In this document: in pieces, positions 35,455-44,483 of the stretch
How positions within the stretch are numbered: the first letter of the stretch is position 1
How the letters are laid out: every line of letters starts with the position of its first letter
Source: Bythopirellula polymerisocia
GTDB taxonomy: Bacteria; Planctomycetota; Planctomycetia; Pirellulales; Lacipirellulaceae
Length of the DNA: 64,000 nucleotides
NCBI RefSeq assembly: GCF_007860015.1
Contig: NZ_SJPS01000005.1
Location: 248,001 to 312,000 of the forward strand
Direction: 5' to 3'
Notes under the pieces: model-generated
Told to the model about the DNA's origin: nothing
Databases searched by the model: none
Seen by the model: the letters and a program-made list of their open reading frames with translations, nothing else
Translations under genes and position numbers: made by a program

Positions 35455-38400
35455 ATGCACAAGCCACTTATGAAGCAGTTCGATTGGAAGGGCCACTTAG
35501 AGACATTGGAAGACCGCCGGGTCATGTCCGCTGATCCAATAGGTGGATTGCTTGGCGAAGGGATCGTCCACCACTCTTTTGACGAAACAATCGTTCATCA
35601 CGAATTGGTGGAAGAGGCACCGCCAATCGAGCATCACCTCGATACGGGTCCGGATTTCTGGATTGATCCCACGGATCCATATACGATTTCTGAGCAGATT
35701 GGCGAGATCGAGCAAACGCTCGCCAGTGCCCACACTACAACTGGCCTCAATCAAGTGTTAGCCGACTACGGCTTCACCGGGAAAGGCCAAACCGTCGCAA
35801 TCATCGATAGTGGTATCGCCTACAACCATTTTGCCCTCGGCGGAGGTCTGGGAGCAAATTATCGAGTTGTGGGTGGCTATGACTTTACCGAGAATGATGC
35901 CAATCCCTACGACGATGGCACTGCCGGTGGACACGGAACCCATGTCGCCGGGATCGTAGGAGGGAATGCTGGCAGCGATCATGGCGTAGCATCCGGAGTG
36001 GACTTGGTCGGCTTGCGAGTGTTCGACGACTCCGGTGCCGGCTACTTCAGTTGGGTCGAGAGTGCCTTGCAGTGGGTTCACTTCAATCGCAATAGTTTCG
36101 AGAATCCTATCACCGCGATCAACCTGTCGTTAGGAGTTGCTTCTTGGAACTCCACTACCGTCCCCGTCTGGTCAACTTTGGAAGACGAGTTTGCCTTGCT
36201 CAAGGCGGATGGTATTTTCGTCGCTGTCTCTGCTGGCAATGCCTATGCTACCTACAATGCACCCGGCCTGGGATATCCTGCCGCCAGCCCTTCCGTGGTG
36301 CCAGTGATGTCGGTCAATGACAATGGTTCGCTTGCCGGATATAGCCAACGCGATGTTCGCGCGATTGCCGCCCCGGGTTCCTCGATCCGCAGTACGGTCC
36401 CTGATTACAAGGGAAATAACAACGGCATTGACGATGACTATGCCTACATGTCCGGCACGAGCATGGCTTCACCCTACATCGCCGGAGCAAGCGTTCTCAT
36501 CCGCCAGGCCATGGAATTTTCTGGTTACACGGGGATAACTCAGGACACTATCTACAACCACATGATGGCGACCGCAACTTCGTTTGTTGACTCGGCCACC
36601 AACCTAACATTCAAACGCCTGAACCTCGAAGCGGCCATCGATGCACTCATGCCGGCGGACGACTACGGCTCAACCTTGGCTACAGCCTTCAACTTGGGAA
36701 CGCTTACGACCACCGCAAGCCAGAGCGGAATCATCAGCACGCTCAACGATATCGACTACTTTAAATTCACCGCCGGCAGCAATGGCACGGTCACCTTCGA
36801 CTCCAACGGGATGACCCACGAGCTACAGGCAGCTTGGACGGTTTCGGGTGCCACGGGCACTGTCACTGGCAATCAAGGTGAAGAGGTTTCATTTGACGTA
36901 GTTGCCGGACAGACTTACACAGTCGGCTTCTCGTCCAGTGGCGGACTAGGACATTACAATCTCAATGCGTTCTTCGAATCCAGCAACAACTTTACTTACA
37001 CCGATTGGGGAACCGTTTCCTACGCACAACTCAACGGCCTCTCTGTGGCAGGAGAGAGTTGGTATCGCGTCCAATCCAGTCAAGCAGGATACTTGACAGT
37101 TGAAGGTGCATTTGCCGCACAGGGCGGACAAGTAAATCTGAAACTCTACGATTCTAACCTGCAACTGGTAACCACCGGCAATGCCGTCAACGGCACGACG
37201 CGAGTCGATGCCTTGGCAACCGCGGGTGAAGAGTTCTTCGTCTGTGTTCAAGGAACCAACAGCAATGTCGACTATCGACTAAGTAATTTGGTCTCGGTGA
37301 CGGGCACGACGGTCAATGTTAAAGGGACTGCCGGCAATGACACTTTCACATTTTCCGCAGGCAGCACACATCAGGTTGTCGTAAACGGTGTGACGCACAA
37401 CTTTGCTTCAATTGCAGTGACGAACATAGTCTTCAATGGCGGAAGTGGGACAGATACGATAGCACTAACCGGAACAAACGCCAAAGAGACGGCGATTATC
37501 GCCTCCTCATCCACAACTCTTATAGGGATCGGCTATCAAGTTGCTGCATCAGGCGTAGAAAACTCGACCGTTTACGGGGCTGGTGGAGGTGACATCGCGT
37601 ATATTTACGATTCGATTGGGGCCGATCTGTATGAGACATTCTCGAATCACGTAACCATGTCGGGAACAGGATACCAGAATTCGGCCTACAATTTTTCCCA
37701 AACTTATGCATACGCCAGTTCTGGCGGGGTGGACCGAGCCAATATGTACGACTCGGCAGGAAATGACCTCTACCGAACTTATTCTGATCGGGTGATTCTC
37801 TCGGGAACAGGCTTTCTAAATTTTGCCGCTGGATTTGAATCCACCTACGGATATGCTTCTCAAGGTAATGACGTAGTTTTTCACTTCGATTCGGCTGGTA
37901 ATGACCGCTTCGATGCCGGACCAGTAACAAGCAGCATGCAGGCAACAAACGGTGCTTACTTTAATCAAGCTGATAGCTTTGACACAGTGTACGCATATGC
38001 AAGCCTTGGCAGCGACGAAGCCTATCTGACCGATGGAGCGACCGATGACAGGTATTACGCGCAGAGCACCTCTGCCTTTATGCGAAGCACAATCGGTTCT
38101 TACTTGAATTATGTCAATGGCTTTGACTCGGTCTCGGCGATATCATCAAACGGGGGGTTTGATTACGCCACCCTCTACGACTCGACTGCCAACGACATTT
38201 TTACGGGGCGAAGCGACTACAGTCGCATGGAAGATAGTGTGGGTACCTTCTCAAATACAGTCAGCGGATTTGCTCAAAATTATGCTTATAGCATCAACGG
38301 TGGAACAGATCAGGCCCATCTCTACGATTCCAACGGGAACGATCTTTTCAGAGCTTATTCAGATCGAGCGATTCTGTCCGGGGATGGGTTTTACAACAAC

Positions 38401-39078
38401 GCGTTGGGATTCAAGCAGGCCTTTGGCTATGCTTCGCAAGGGTTTGATAGTGCCCAAATGTTCGACTCGGCAGGGAACGACCAGTTTACCGCTACTCCCA
38501 CCACCGCAGTCATGCAAGCTGTCAATAATTCTTACCAGAACAATGCCGATAATTTCGACGAAGTATTTGGCTATGCTAGTCTCGGATTTGACGAAGCGTT
38601 TCTATATGATGGTGCGACGAACGACCGCTTCATCTCTGGGCCTACGTACGGACTGATGCGGAGCTTGACGGGAGAGTTCTACAACTATGCCAAATCATTT
38701 GACTCAGTAAGAGCTTATTCCACCGCAGGAGGTATTGACTACGCCACCCTATATGACTCGGTGGGGAATGATATCTTCAGTGGATACGCTTCCCATGGAG
38801 TCATGCGTGACCAGGCAGGAACCTATTACAATTACGTTGAAGGTTTCGATGGCGTGTACGCATATGCCACTGCTGGAGGGAACGACACCGCTGACTTGTT
38901 CGATTCAGCGGGCAATGATCTATTCTATGGTGAAGGGAATCTTGCTCGACTTACGGGAACGAACTTTAGAAACCTTGCAACCGGTTTCGAAAGTGTGCAA
39001 GCTCACTTTGAAAACGGGGGAACAGACACGGTTGATCTCAACGCGGTTGACTATCTGTTTACACAGATTGGTAGTTGA
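35455..39078 (+). CDS. LEPR-XLL-type subtilisin-like serine protease with C-terminal repeat array
   Basis: Large exported S8 protease, 1207 residues. The N-terminus has no classic signal peptide but the planctomycete LETLEDRRVMSADP motif, which resembles the LEPR-XLL export region. The catalytic triad is visible: Asp118 in AIIDSGIAY, His160 in GGHGTHVAGIVG and Ser336 in SGTSMASPYIAGA; SAGNA supplies the oxyanion Asn. A PPC-like beta domain follows at about 400-500 (DDYGSTLATAFNLG, IDYFKF). Residues from about 717 to the end hold ten 46-49-residue repeats with the core YDSxGND. It converges on the polysaccharide locus. Substrate unknown. Confidence 0.93.
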   Translation: MHKPLMKQFDWKGHLETLEDRRVMSADPIGGLLGEGIVHHSFDETIVHHELVEEAPPIEHHLDTGPDFWIDPTDPYTISEQIGEIEQTLASAHTTTGLNQVLADYGFTGKGQTVAIIDSGIAYNHFALGGGLGANYRVVGGYDFTENDANPYDDGTAGGHGTHVAGIVGGNAGSDHGVASGVDLVGLRVFDDSGAGYFSWVESALQWVHFNRNSFENPITAINLSLGVASWNSTTVPVWSTLEDEFALLKADGIFVAVSAGNAYATYNAPGLGYPAASPSVVPVMSVNDNGSLAGYSQRDVRAIAAPGSSIRSTVPDYKGNNNGIDDDYAYMSGTSMASPYIAGASVLIRQAMEFSGYTGITQDTIYNHMMATATSFVDSATNLTFKRLNLEAAIDALMPADDYGSTLATAFNLGTLTTTASQSGIISTLNDIDYFKFTAGSNGTVTFDSNGMTHELQAAWTVSGATGTVTGNQGEEVSFDVVAGQTYTVGFSSSGGLGHYNLNAFFESSNNFTYTDWGTVSYAQLNGLSVAGESWYRVQSSQAGYLTVEGAFAAQGGQVNLKLYDSNLQLVTTGNAVNGTTRVDALATAGEEFFVCVQGTNSNVDYRLSNLVSVTGTTVNVKGTAGNDTFTFSAGSTHQVVVNGVTHNFASIAVTNIVFNGGSGTDTIALTGTNAKETAIIASSSTTLIGIGYQVAASGVENSTVYGAGGGDIAYIYDSIGADLYETFSNHVTMSGTGYQNSAYNFSQTYAYASSGGVDRANMYDSAGNDLYRTYSDRVILSGTGFLNFAAGFESTYGYASQGNDVVFHFDSAGNDRFDAGPVTSSMQATNGAYFNQADSFDTVYAYASLGSDEAYLTDGATDDRYYAQSTSAFMRSTIGSYLNYVNGFDSVSAISSNGGFDYATLYDSTANDIFTGRSDYSRMEDSVGTFSNTVSGFAQNYAYSINGGTDQAHLYDSNGNDLFRAYSDRAILSGDGFYNNALGFKQAFGYASQGFDSAQMFDSAGNDQFTATPTTAVMQAVNNSYQNNADNFDEVFGYASLGFDEAFLYDGATNDRFISGPTYGLMRSLTGEFYNYAKSFDSVRAYSTAGGIDYATLYDSVGNDIFSGYASHGVMRDQAGTYYNYVEGFDGVYAYATAGGNDTADLFDSAGNDLFYGEGNLARLTGTNFRNLATGFESVQAHFENGGTDTVDLNAVDYLFTQIGS
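37603..39045 (+). repeat. Ten tandem YDSxGND repeats, including a 4+4 block duplication
   Basis: Each unit has the pattern (L/M)(Y/F)DS-x-GND(L/R/I)(F/Y), a middle (L/M)-x-(S/D)-x-(G/T) turn, an aromatic/Asn patch (YN or FN) and AYAS-x-G. Units 2-5 occupy 37744-38319 and units 6-9 occupy 38320-38895; both blocks are exactly 576 bases (192 codons). Unit 2 and unit 6 match at 29 of 46 residues, well above neighbouring units. Thus a four-unit block was copied once. Asp-rich turns suggest calcium binding like RTX-type rolls, but this is inference. Confidence 0.85.
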
Positions 39079-39101
39079 GCATTACTGGGGAGTAATTCCA
39101 T

Positions 39102-39998
39102 TCAGCTACCCATGCGTTTCTCAATACGATCGCCTTTGCAGCACAACAGAGGATTGAGCTTAGCAACTTTTTGCGGATCCTTGATCCGACAGATAGTATT
39201 CTTTGCTTCGATACCGTAAAAGGAATCGTATCCTCGGTCTCGTAAATAGTTGACGATATCGATGGGTTGATATCCAAACTCTGGTGCGGTTTCCTCATTG
39301 AGCTCAATTAGTATTATTGGAGCATTGACTCTATCAAGGATTTCACCTGCACCTTGCAGTACCATCAATTCCGATCCTTCTACATCACATTTGAGAAAAT
39401 CAATGTGATCGACTCGACGGGATTCCAAATAAGATTTGAGATCTGTCATAGGCACACAATGAACGACAAAATGATTTCTTCCCAAGTTGGAAATCGACGA
39501 CCTTGAGTGAGATAGATCGTTGAAGAGGTGGACGTAGGTCTCACCCTGCTCTATTCCTAGTGCGAGTTGTTCTGCCACTACACAGTCACTATTGCTATTG
39601 AGTGTGATGTGTTCATTCAGGCGATCGAAAGTTGAGGGAACTGGCTCGAAAGCGTAGACGGAGCCCTTAGATCCAACAATTTCTGCACAAAGCGTGGTAT
39701 ACCAACCATAGTTCGCGCCGGCGTCGACAACATGATCGCCCTTTCGGAGCAATCTCTTGACTACAGTTGTAGCGGCAGGCTCGAATTCGCCTGATACGAA
39801 TAGTGGCAGGTAGATATAGTCGGGACCGATATGAAATCGGCGCCCATCTTTCACTGTTACAATCTTATCAGGAATTGAGCGATCACTTACGCCGAGACGA
39901 TCCCGCAGCCAGAGTCTCAATTCGGTACTCGTGCAGCGTTTCACTGAAGCCTTTAAAGATGGTGGCACCCGTTCAAGCATTTTCCAAGCAAGATCCAT
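39102..39998 (-). CDS. FkbM-family methyltransferase
   Basis: SAM-dependent methyltransferase, 298 residues. The core begins DHVVDAGANYGWYTTL near 90 (SAM-binding glycine motif) and continues VYAFEPVPSTFDRLNEH, both typical of FkbM. DFLKCDVEGSELMVLQGA near 205 is the family's second signature. It is the last gene of the polysaccharide transcript. Methylation of a sugar hydroxyl is the likely role, inferred from context. By eye its base composition is more A+T-rich than the distal cap genes. Confidence 0.88.
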   Translation of the reverse strand: MDLAWKMLERVPPSLKASVKRCTSTELRLWLRDRLGVSDRSIPDKIVTVKDGRRFHIGPDYIYLPLFVSGEFEPAATTVVKRLLRKGDHVVDAGANYGWYTTLCAEIVGSKGSVYAFEPVPSTFDRLNEHITLNSNSDCVVAEQLALGIEQGETYVHLFNDLSHSRSSISNLGRNHFVVHCVPMTDLKSYLESRRVDHIDFLKCDVEGSELMVLQGAGEILDRVNAPIILIELNEETAPEFGYQPIDIVNYLRDRGYDSFYGIEAKNTICRIKDPQKVAKLNPLLCCKGDRIEKRMGS

Positions 39999-40082
39999 GA
40001 TTCGATCCTTTCGTGAGATTGATGTATTTCCTATCTGATCACGCCCGGAACTCCAGGCGTCGTCGATACATTGAAACGAAAT

Positions 40083-41489
40083 CTAACTCGCCCTTGAGCG
40101 CCACGCAATTGAGTGATCCTTGTTGAATGGTGTCATGCGGAGAGTAGATTGTTTAATTTCAAGGCTCCTGTCGATTTTTAAGGCATTAACCAATGCTTGG
40201 CGAAATCGCTCTCGTTCTTGATGAATATCACCCCAGCGCTTTGCCCAAGCTCGACCGTGGAGTCCACACTTGAGTCGAATCTTGTCTTCGAGACAGTTTT
40301 CCCGGATCGCTTCGGCAATTGAAGTCACTTGATTCGTCGACACCACAACTCCAGCGGTGGTTTGCTGAATTAATTTCATTGATGCCAGATGTTCTGGTCC
40401 GAATCCTAGCAAACAACGACCAGCCATCATGTATTGATAAAGTTTGGTTGACAGTGACAATCTAGTCAGGGCAGTAACGTCCTCATCAAAGCTCTCCACA
40501 TGGACGAGTACGTCTGCGTCTTGGAATACGCGAGGCAGTTCTTCACTGGGGCACCATCCTCGCAGCTTTACAATAGGTGACACTTCCAAATCTTTTCGAT
40601 AGGCATTGATCTGTTCTGCTGATGAGTAGATATCCAGACTCAATTGGCGACTGCTTTGTGCGGCCAATTCATTCAATGCTGCTGCCAGTGCGCGAAGTTG
40701 TCGCCAGCGCTCCAGCCCCAGGTTTCCAGCATAGATAAAGCGAACGATCCCATCGGAAGGCCTTGGTGAGGGGTCATAAGAATCAGGCGAAGTTCCTGTA
40801 GTAAACGTGTCCCATGGCTTCAAGTATTTCGCTTCATATTCCTCCGCCATGGACGGACTGATGCCTGCCCGTCCACAGGAATAATCTATGCATTGACTAA
40901 ACCAACTCTCTGAAGCGGCCGCAATTGTTTTGCCGAACGGCATCGATCGATAAAGTGAGCTGACGTAGTCATCGGTTACATGCATAAATAAGGGGATTCT
41001 GAGATGCCTGCAAGCCAAAAGAGTATTCTTGGCAAGCGAGTAATTCCCAATCAAAGCGTACACAATGTCGGGTTTGCAGTCTTTCAACTGTTGACGAAGC
41101 GTACGCCCGATCCAGGAATGACCGTACCATATCTCCTGCAGGCACTTTGACCATTGGAACAACTGCTTCTGCTGCTTCAGTGCGACGAGTAGTTTGTGTC
41201 TTGTGCGCGACTTGGAGACTTCTTGTTCGTGAAGAGAGCTTTTTTTTTCTTCAATTGTTGCAAGGTTCTCCTGGAGTCGCTCTACCGTGCCAAAGGAGCT
41301 GATTCTTCGATAGTCCACACAGACATCAAATTCAGGTGGATAGCTTGCTCCGACAGGGAAATAGATTTGCGTGAGTCGATCCTTGGGCCAGGAAGAAAAC
41401 AAGGATCGCATGAGTAACCCATTGGAGATGTCCGCCCTCATGGGATTGCACGACACGATTGCCACTTTGGGAAAAAGCTTCTTTTTCAC
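40083..41489 (-). CDS. Glycosyltransferase, GT4-like
   Basis: 468 residues. The N-terminal half has a Rossmann-like start (KVAIVSCNPMRADIS) and a long linker; the C-terminal half has GNLGLERWRQL near 255, LRGWCPSEELPRVF near 310, DVLVHVESFDEDVTALTRLS near 330 and MMAGRCLLGF near 355, in the pattern of GT-B family 4 enzymes. The usual E-x7-E sugar-phosphate contact is less clear than normal. Its ATG overlaps the end of the polymerase gene by four bases, so the pair is coupled. Donor and acceptor are unknown. Confidence 0.82.
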   Translation of the reverse strand: MKKKLFPKVAIVSCNPMRADISNGLLMRSLFSSWPKDRLTQIYFPVGASYPPEFDVCVDYRRISSFGTVERLQENLATIEEKKSSLHEQEVSKSRTRHKLLVALKQQKQLFQWSKCLQEIWYGHSWIGRTLRQQLKDCKPDIVYALIGNYSLAKNTLLACRHLRIPLFMHVTDDYVSSLYRSMPFGKTIAAASESWFSQCIDYSCGRAGISPSMAEEYEAKYLKPWDTFTTGTSPDSYDPSPRPSDGIVRFIYAGNLGLERWRQLRALAAALNELAAQSSRQLSLDIYSSAEQINAYRKDLEVSPIVKLRGWCPSEELPRVFQDADVLVHVESFDEDVTALTRLSLSTKLYQYMMAGRCLLGFGPEHLASMKLIQQTTAGVVVSTNQVTSIAEAIRENCLEDKIRLKCGLHGRAWAKRWGDIHQERERFRQALVNALKIDRSLEIKQSTLRMTPFNKDHSIAWRSRAS

Positions 41490-42970
41490 CTAGCTACTCC
41501 AAATTGTCGTGGTGCATATCTTCTCGTGCGACTAGTTATCTTCCACAAGAACAGGAGACCCCAGAACGCGATAGCTTCCTCAGAAAACATCAAGCGAACG
41601 TTATTGGCAGGAATGTAGTAGAACAGAAGGAGGATTTGGCCCAGAAACCCCGCGGCGAAGGGATTTTGGCCCCACATCGCATCTTTCCAGGCACGGCCCA
41701 ATAAATAAGCGAGTACCGCGATACCTAGAATCGATCCAGGAAAAGACAAGTCCGAAGCTAACCACGGATAGATCGTATGCCAATAGTGGGCAACACTGTA
41801 GCCAGTTTCGGACTCCAAGCGGTAGGGATAAGACTTGTTGAGAAAGTAGTTAGGATTTGAAGAGAGAATACCTGCATAGCGCATCAAAAAGGTTGAATGA
41901 CCAATTCCAAAGCTCCATTCGAAAGGAAGCTCTAAACATTCCGATAATCCTAAATACCCCTGGGTCCAGTATCGTGACAACATATACACGGGATACTCCA
42001 CGGACTCTGGCAACGTAACGCCATAGAGATCTTTCGACCAACAAGTCGTCCATAGAGGGTAACTGCCGCCCGACAGTTCATAACGTGATTGCCTCGAATA
42101 GCCAAAGTAGAGAATGCCAGCAAGAAGAGCTGATAATGTGATAGATACGAGGAGGACTTTCTGAGCAAACGACCAATTTCGCCGGCGATTTACTCGCGCC
42201 TGAGTCCTGGTCGAGTGCTGTGACTCGGTGGAACTTCCAGTATGAAATCGCAACCACAATAACCAGGGGAGAACAAGTGCCAAGTCGAACAACCCTTTTG
42301 CGGCACCAACGAGGATCGACTCGACGAGCAAGCTCAATAGCCCTATTCGCCAAAGTGTCTTCCAAGCATCTCGTTTACCTTTCAAGTGAATCACACCTAA
42401 CGGTACAAATAGTCCGAATATTGGACCTAAGAGAGCTCGAACGATCGACACAAGAGGCGCCGATTCGCGATTATTCAACCTCTCTGCCCGAGCCGCATAG
42501 GCTGCTCCAGGGTTCGTGATGGCCTCTGTGATCGATACTTCCGAACGATCACGATTGTAGATCGTGATGGGCGACATGATCAGCATGGCAAGAATTGCCA
42601 ACTTCAACATTTTCGAAATTGATAGCGGGTTGCAATAGAGAGTCGGAGCCTTGGCAATTCCCGTCAGATATCCTACTGCAATCGCAATCTGTCCGACGAT
42701 TGCAAAAGTATAAAGCTTGAGAGGGTTGCTGATCTGGAACTCGACGGGGCCAAAAGCGAATACAACTAAGGAACATATTAAATAGGTCTCAAAGAAGATC
42801 AGCGGATACAACCGCGCATACTTGGAACAGCTTATTCCTAATGTCGAGACTCGTGTTCGCGAACCAGATCGGGTTAGATTTCCGGTCCAAGCTTTTCTGG
42901 TAGCCCTTATAGGCAATGCAACACTATTTGCAACCGTTGCTTCCGTGCGGTGATTTGTCGCTGACTTCAT
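41486..42970 (-). CDS. O-antigen polymerase-like membrane protein (Wzy type)
   Basis: 494 residues with about ten to twelve hydrophobic helices and a large periplasmic loop in the C-terminal half (around 300-400, with YWTQGYLGLSECLELPFEWSFG in pieces YWTQGYLGLSE and LELPFEWSFG). Such a layout and this locus fit the enzyme that polymerises oligosaccharide repeat units outside the inner membrane. No sequence motif alone proves Wzy. It overlaps both neighbours by four bases, forming a tightly coupled flippase-polymerase-transferase group. Confidence 0.8.
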   Translation of the reverse strand: MKSATNHRTEATVANSVALPIRATRKAWTGNLTRSGSRTRVSTLGISCSKYARLYPLIFFETYLICSLVVFAFGPVEFQISNPLKLYTFAIVGQIAIAVGYLTGIAKAPTLYCNPLSISKMLKLAILAMLIMSPITIYNRDRSEVSITEAITNPGAAYAARAERLNNRESAPLVSIVRALLGPIFGLFVPLGVIHLKGKRDAWKTLWRIGLLSLLVESILVGAAKGLFDLALVLPWLLWLRFHTGSSTESQHSTRTQARVNRRRNWSFAQKVLLVSITLSALLAGILYFGYSRQSRYELSGGSYPLWTTCWSKDLYGVTLPESVEYPVYMLSRYWTQGYLGLSECLELPFEWSFGIGHSTFLMRYAGILSSNPNYFLNKSYPYRLESETGYSVAHYWHTIYPWLASDLSFPGSILGIAVLAYLLGRAWKDAMWGQNPFAAGFLGQILLLFYYIPANNVRLMFSEEAIAFWGLLFLWKITSRTRRYAPRQFGVAR

Positions 42971-44403
42971 GCGACGACCTCTTCGTATAGCTGCGATTCG
43001 TAGGCCAACTGCGATACGTTTGTTGATTTGATTTGCTTAAATTGCCAAAGCACCAGGGCAGCAAAGACTCCGAGAGTGATTAGCGCAGACATGATTAGTG
43101 CATAGCCAACACTCAACAAATCACTGGAATCGACTAGTATCACGCAGGCAATGAGAGTGGCGAAAAAAGAAATGACGTGGGCCAATAAAGCCGTGCGAAA
43201 TAGTCCCATTGACCTCAACGAAACAGAAAGCATGGTCGAGCCGTACTGCAACGTGGCCGCAAGAGACATGACTACAAGTAACTGATAGTTGTCCGCATAC
43301 TCAGGACCGAAAACGTTACTCAGGAAGGTATGCCCCAGCAAAACCGAAAACAATACCACGCTCAATCCGGTACAAATTCCAATTGCAAACAATTTGCTTG
43401 ACACCAAGCGAAATGCACTTCTCTCCTGATTTCCATACAAGGAAGCAAGCCGCGGAATAGCTGCCATTCCGATTGCGGAGATGACCGTATTGCCGGACAG
43501 AGTGATGTAGGCCATCACTCCCAAAACACCAAGTTCGCGGGTTCCGAATACTCCTTGAACGATGTAGCGAGGCAAGTTCGCTTCTAAAGCACAAAAGCCA
43601 GCCATGAGCCCAAGTGGTATGGTTAGGAAAGCTAACCGCTTGAGTTGCCGTACCGTTTGAAGGTCTGTCAGTGGATTTGGAGATTCTGCTAGTACAAATC
43701 TCTTCGCCATGATCGCATCGTGAAGGATCAAGACTCCCAACCACAGAAATGCCATCGCCACCACACTCCAGGCAACGTTTCGTGTCAAATAAAAGACAAC
43801 GGTCATTGCCAACAATGCAGTGACGCCTCGCAGCATCAACGAAATTGCCACGGCAAACATCCGTTCGTGTTTCTGTATGCGGCCGCAGTAAATATCACTA
43901 TACGACTCGATACATTTGGCAAACCCCATCGCAAACACTAGGCTACGCTCGGACCAGCATTGGCATGCTATCCCCGCTATTGCACAGACAATGAGCATGG
44001 CTGATAAGCTTGTGATAGTGCGCAGTCGCCGATAATCATAGAAGGAATACTCATTGGAAACATCCGTACACTGCGCCACGTGGAGTTGCAAACTTGCGAA
44101 AATGAAAACCGGATTGCAGATTGCCAATGCCAGGACGAACTGTCCCACTACTTCCGGTGAACCCAGAGTTGCCAAGACAGCCAACATGCCGAACTGACAC
44201 ACAAAGTAAGTCCCTCGCCCAACCAACATCCAGGCAGCATTATTGCGCAGAGATATCTTGGCCAGTACGGACTTCTCAATTGATTTCACCGAACTGTCAC
44301 TGCCCGACAGCGGCGATATCCGCGAATTCACTAGACTACTTGGCGGGGCTGGCACGTCGAGTTCTCGAAGAATTAGTGCTTTTGTCTGCGCACAATGCAA
44401 CAT
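42967..44403 (-). CDS. Polysaccharide flippase, Wzx/MATE-like
   Basis: 478 residues with about twelve to fourteen hydrophobic helices, starting after a 65-residue hydrophilic N-terminus. ASLYGNQERSAFRLVSSKLFAIG (pieces ASLYGNQERS and SSKLFAIG) and VLLGHTFLSNVFGPEYAD are the pattern of the C-terminal half of Wzx-like lipid-linked oligosaccharide flippases. It would move repeat units across the inner membrane for the polymerase encoded next. It follows the aminotransferase gene after about 80 bases. Confidence 0.85.
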   Translation of the reverse strand: MLHCAQTKALILRELDVPAPPSSLVNSRISPLSGSDSSVKSIEKSVLAKISLRNNAAWMLVGRGTYFVCQFGMLAVLATLGSPEVVGQFVLALAICNPVFIFASLQLHVAQCTDVSNEYSFYDYRRLRTITSLSAMLIVCAIAGIACQCWSERSLVFAMGFAKCIESYSDIYCGRIQKHERMFAVAISLMLRGVTALLAMTVVFYLTRNVAWSVVAMAFLWLGVLILHDAIMAKRFVLAESPNPLTDLQTVRQLKRLAFLTIPLGLMAGFCALEANLPRYIVQGVFGTRELGVLGVMAYITLSGNTVISAIGMAAIPRLASLYGNQERSAFRLVSSKLFAIGICTGLSVVLFSVLLGHTFLSNVFGPEYADNYQLLVVMSLAATLQYGSTMLSVSLRSMGLFRTALLAHVISFFATLIACVILVDSSDLLSVGYALIMSALITLGVFAALVLWQFKQIKSTNVSQLAYESQLYEEVVA

Positions 44404-44483
44404 CTAAAACGGGGGCGGAGTATAGGAGCTTGTTTGTGCTGTCACAACGTCGCTTGTCTGCTGCCGACCCAAGCCCTCCGACC

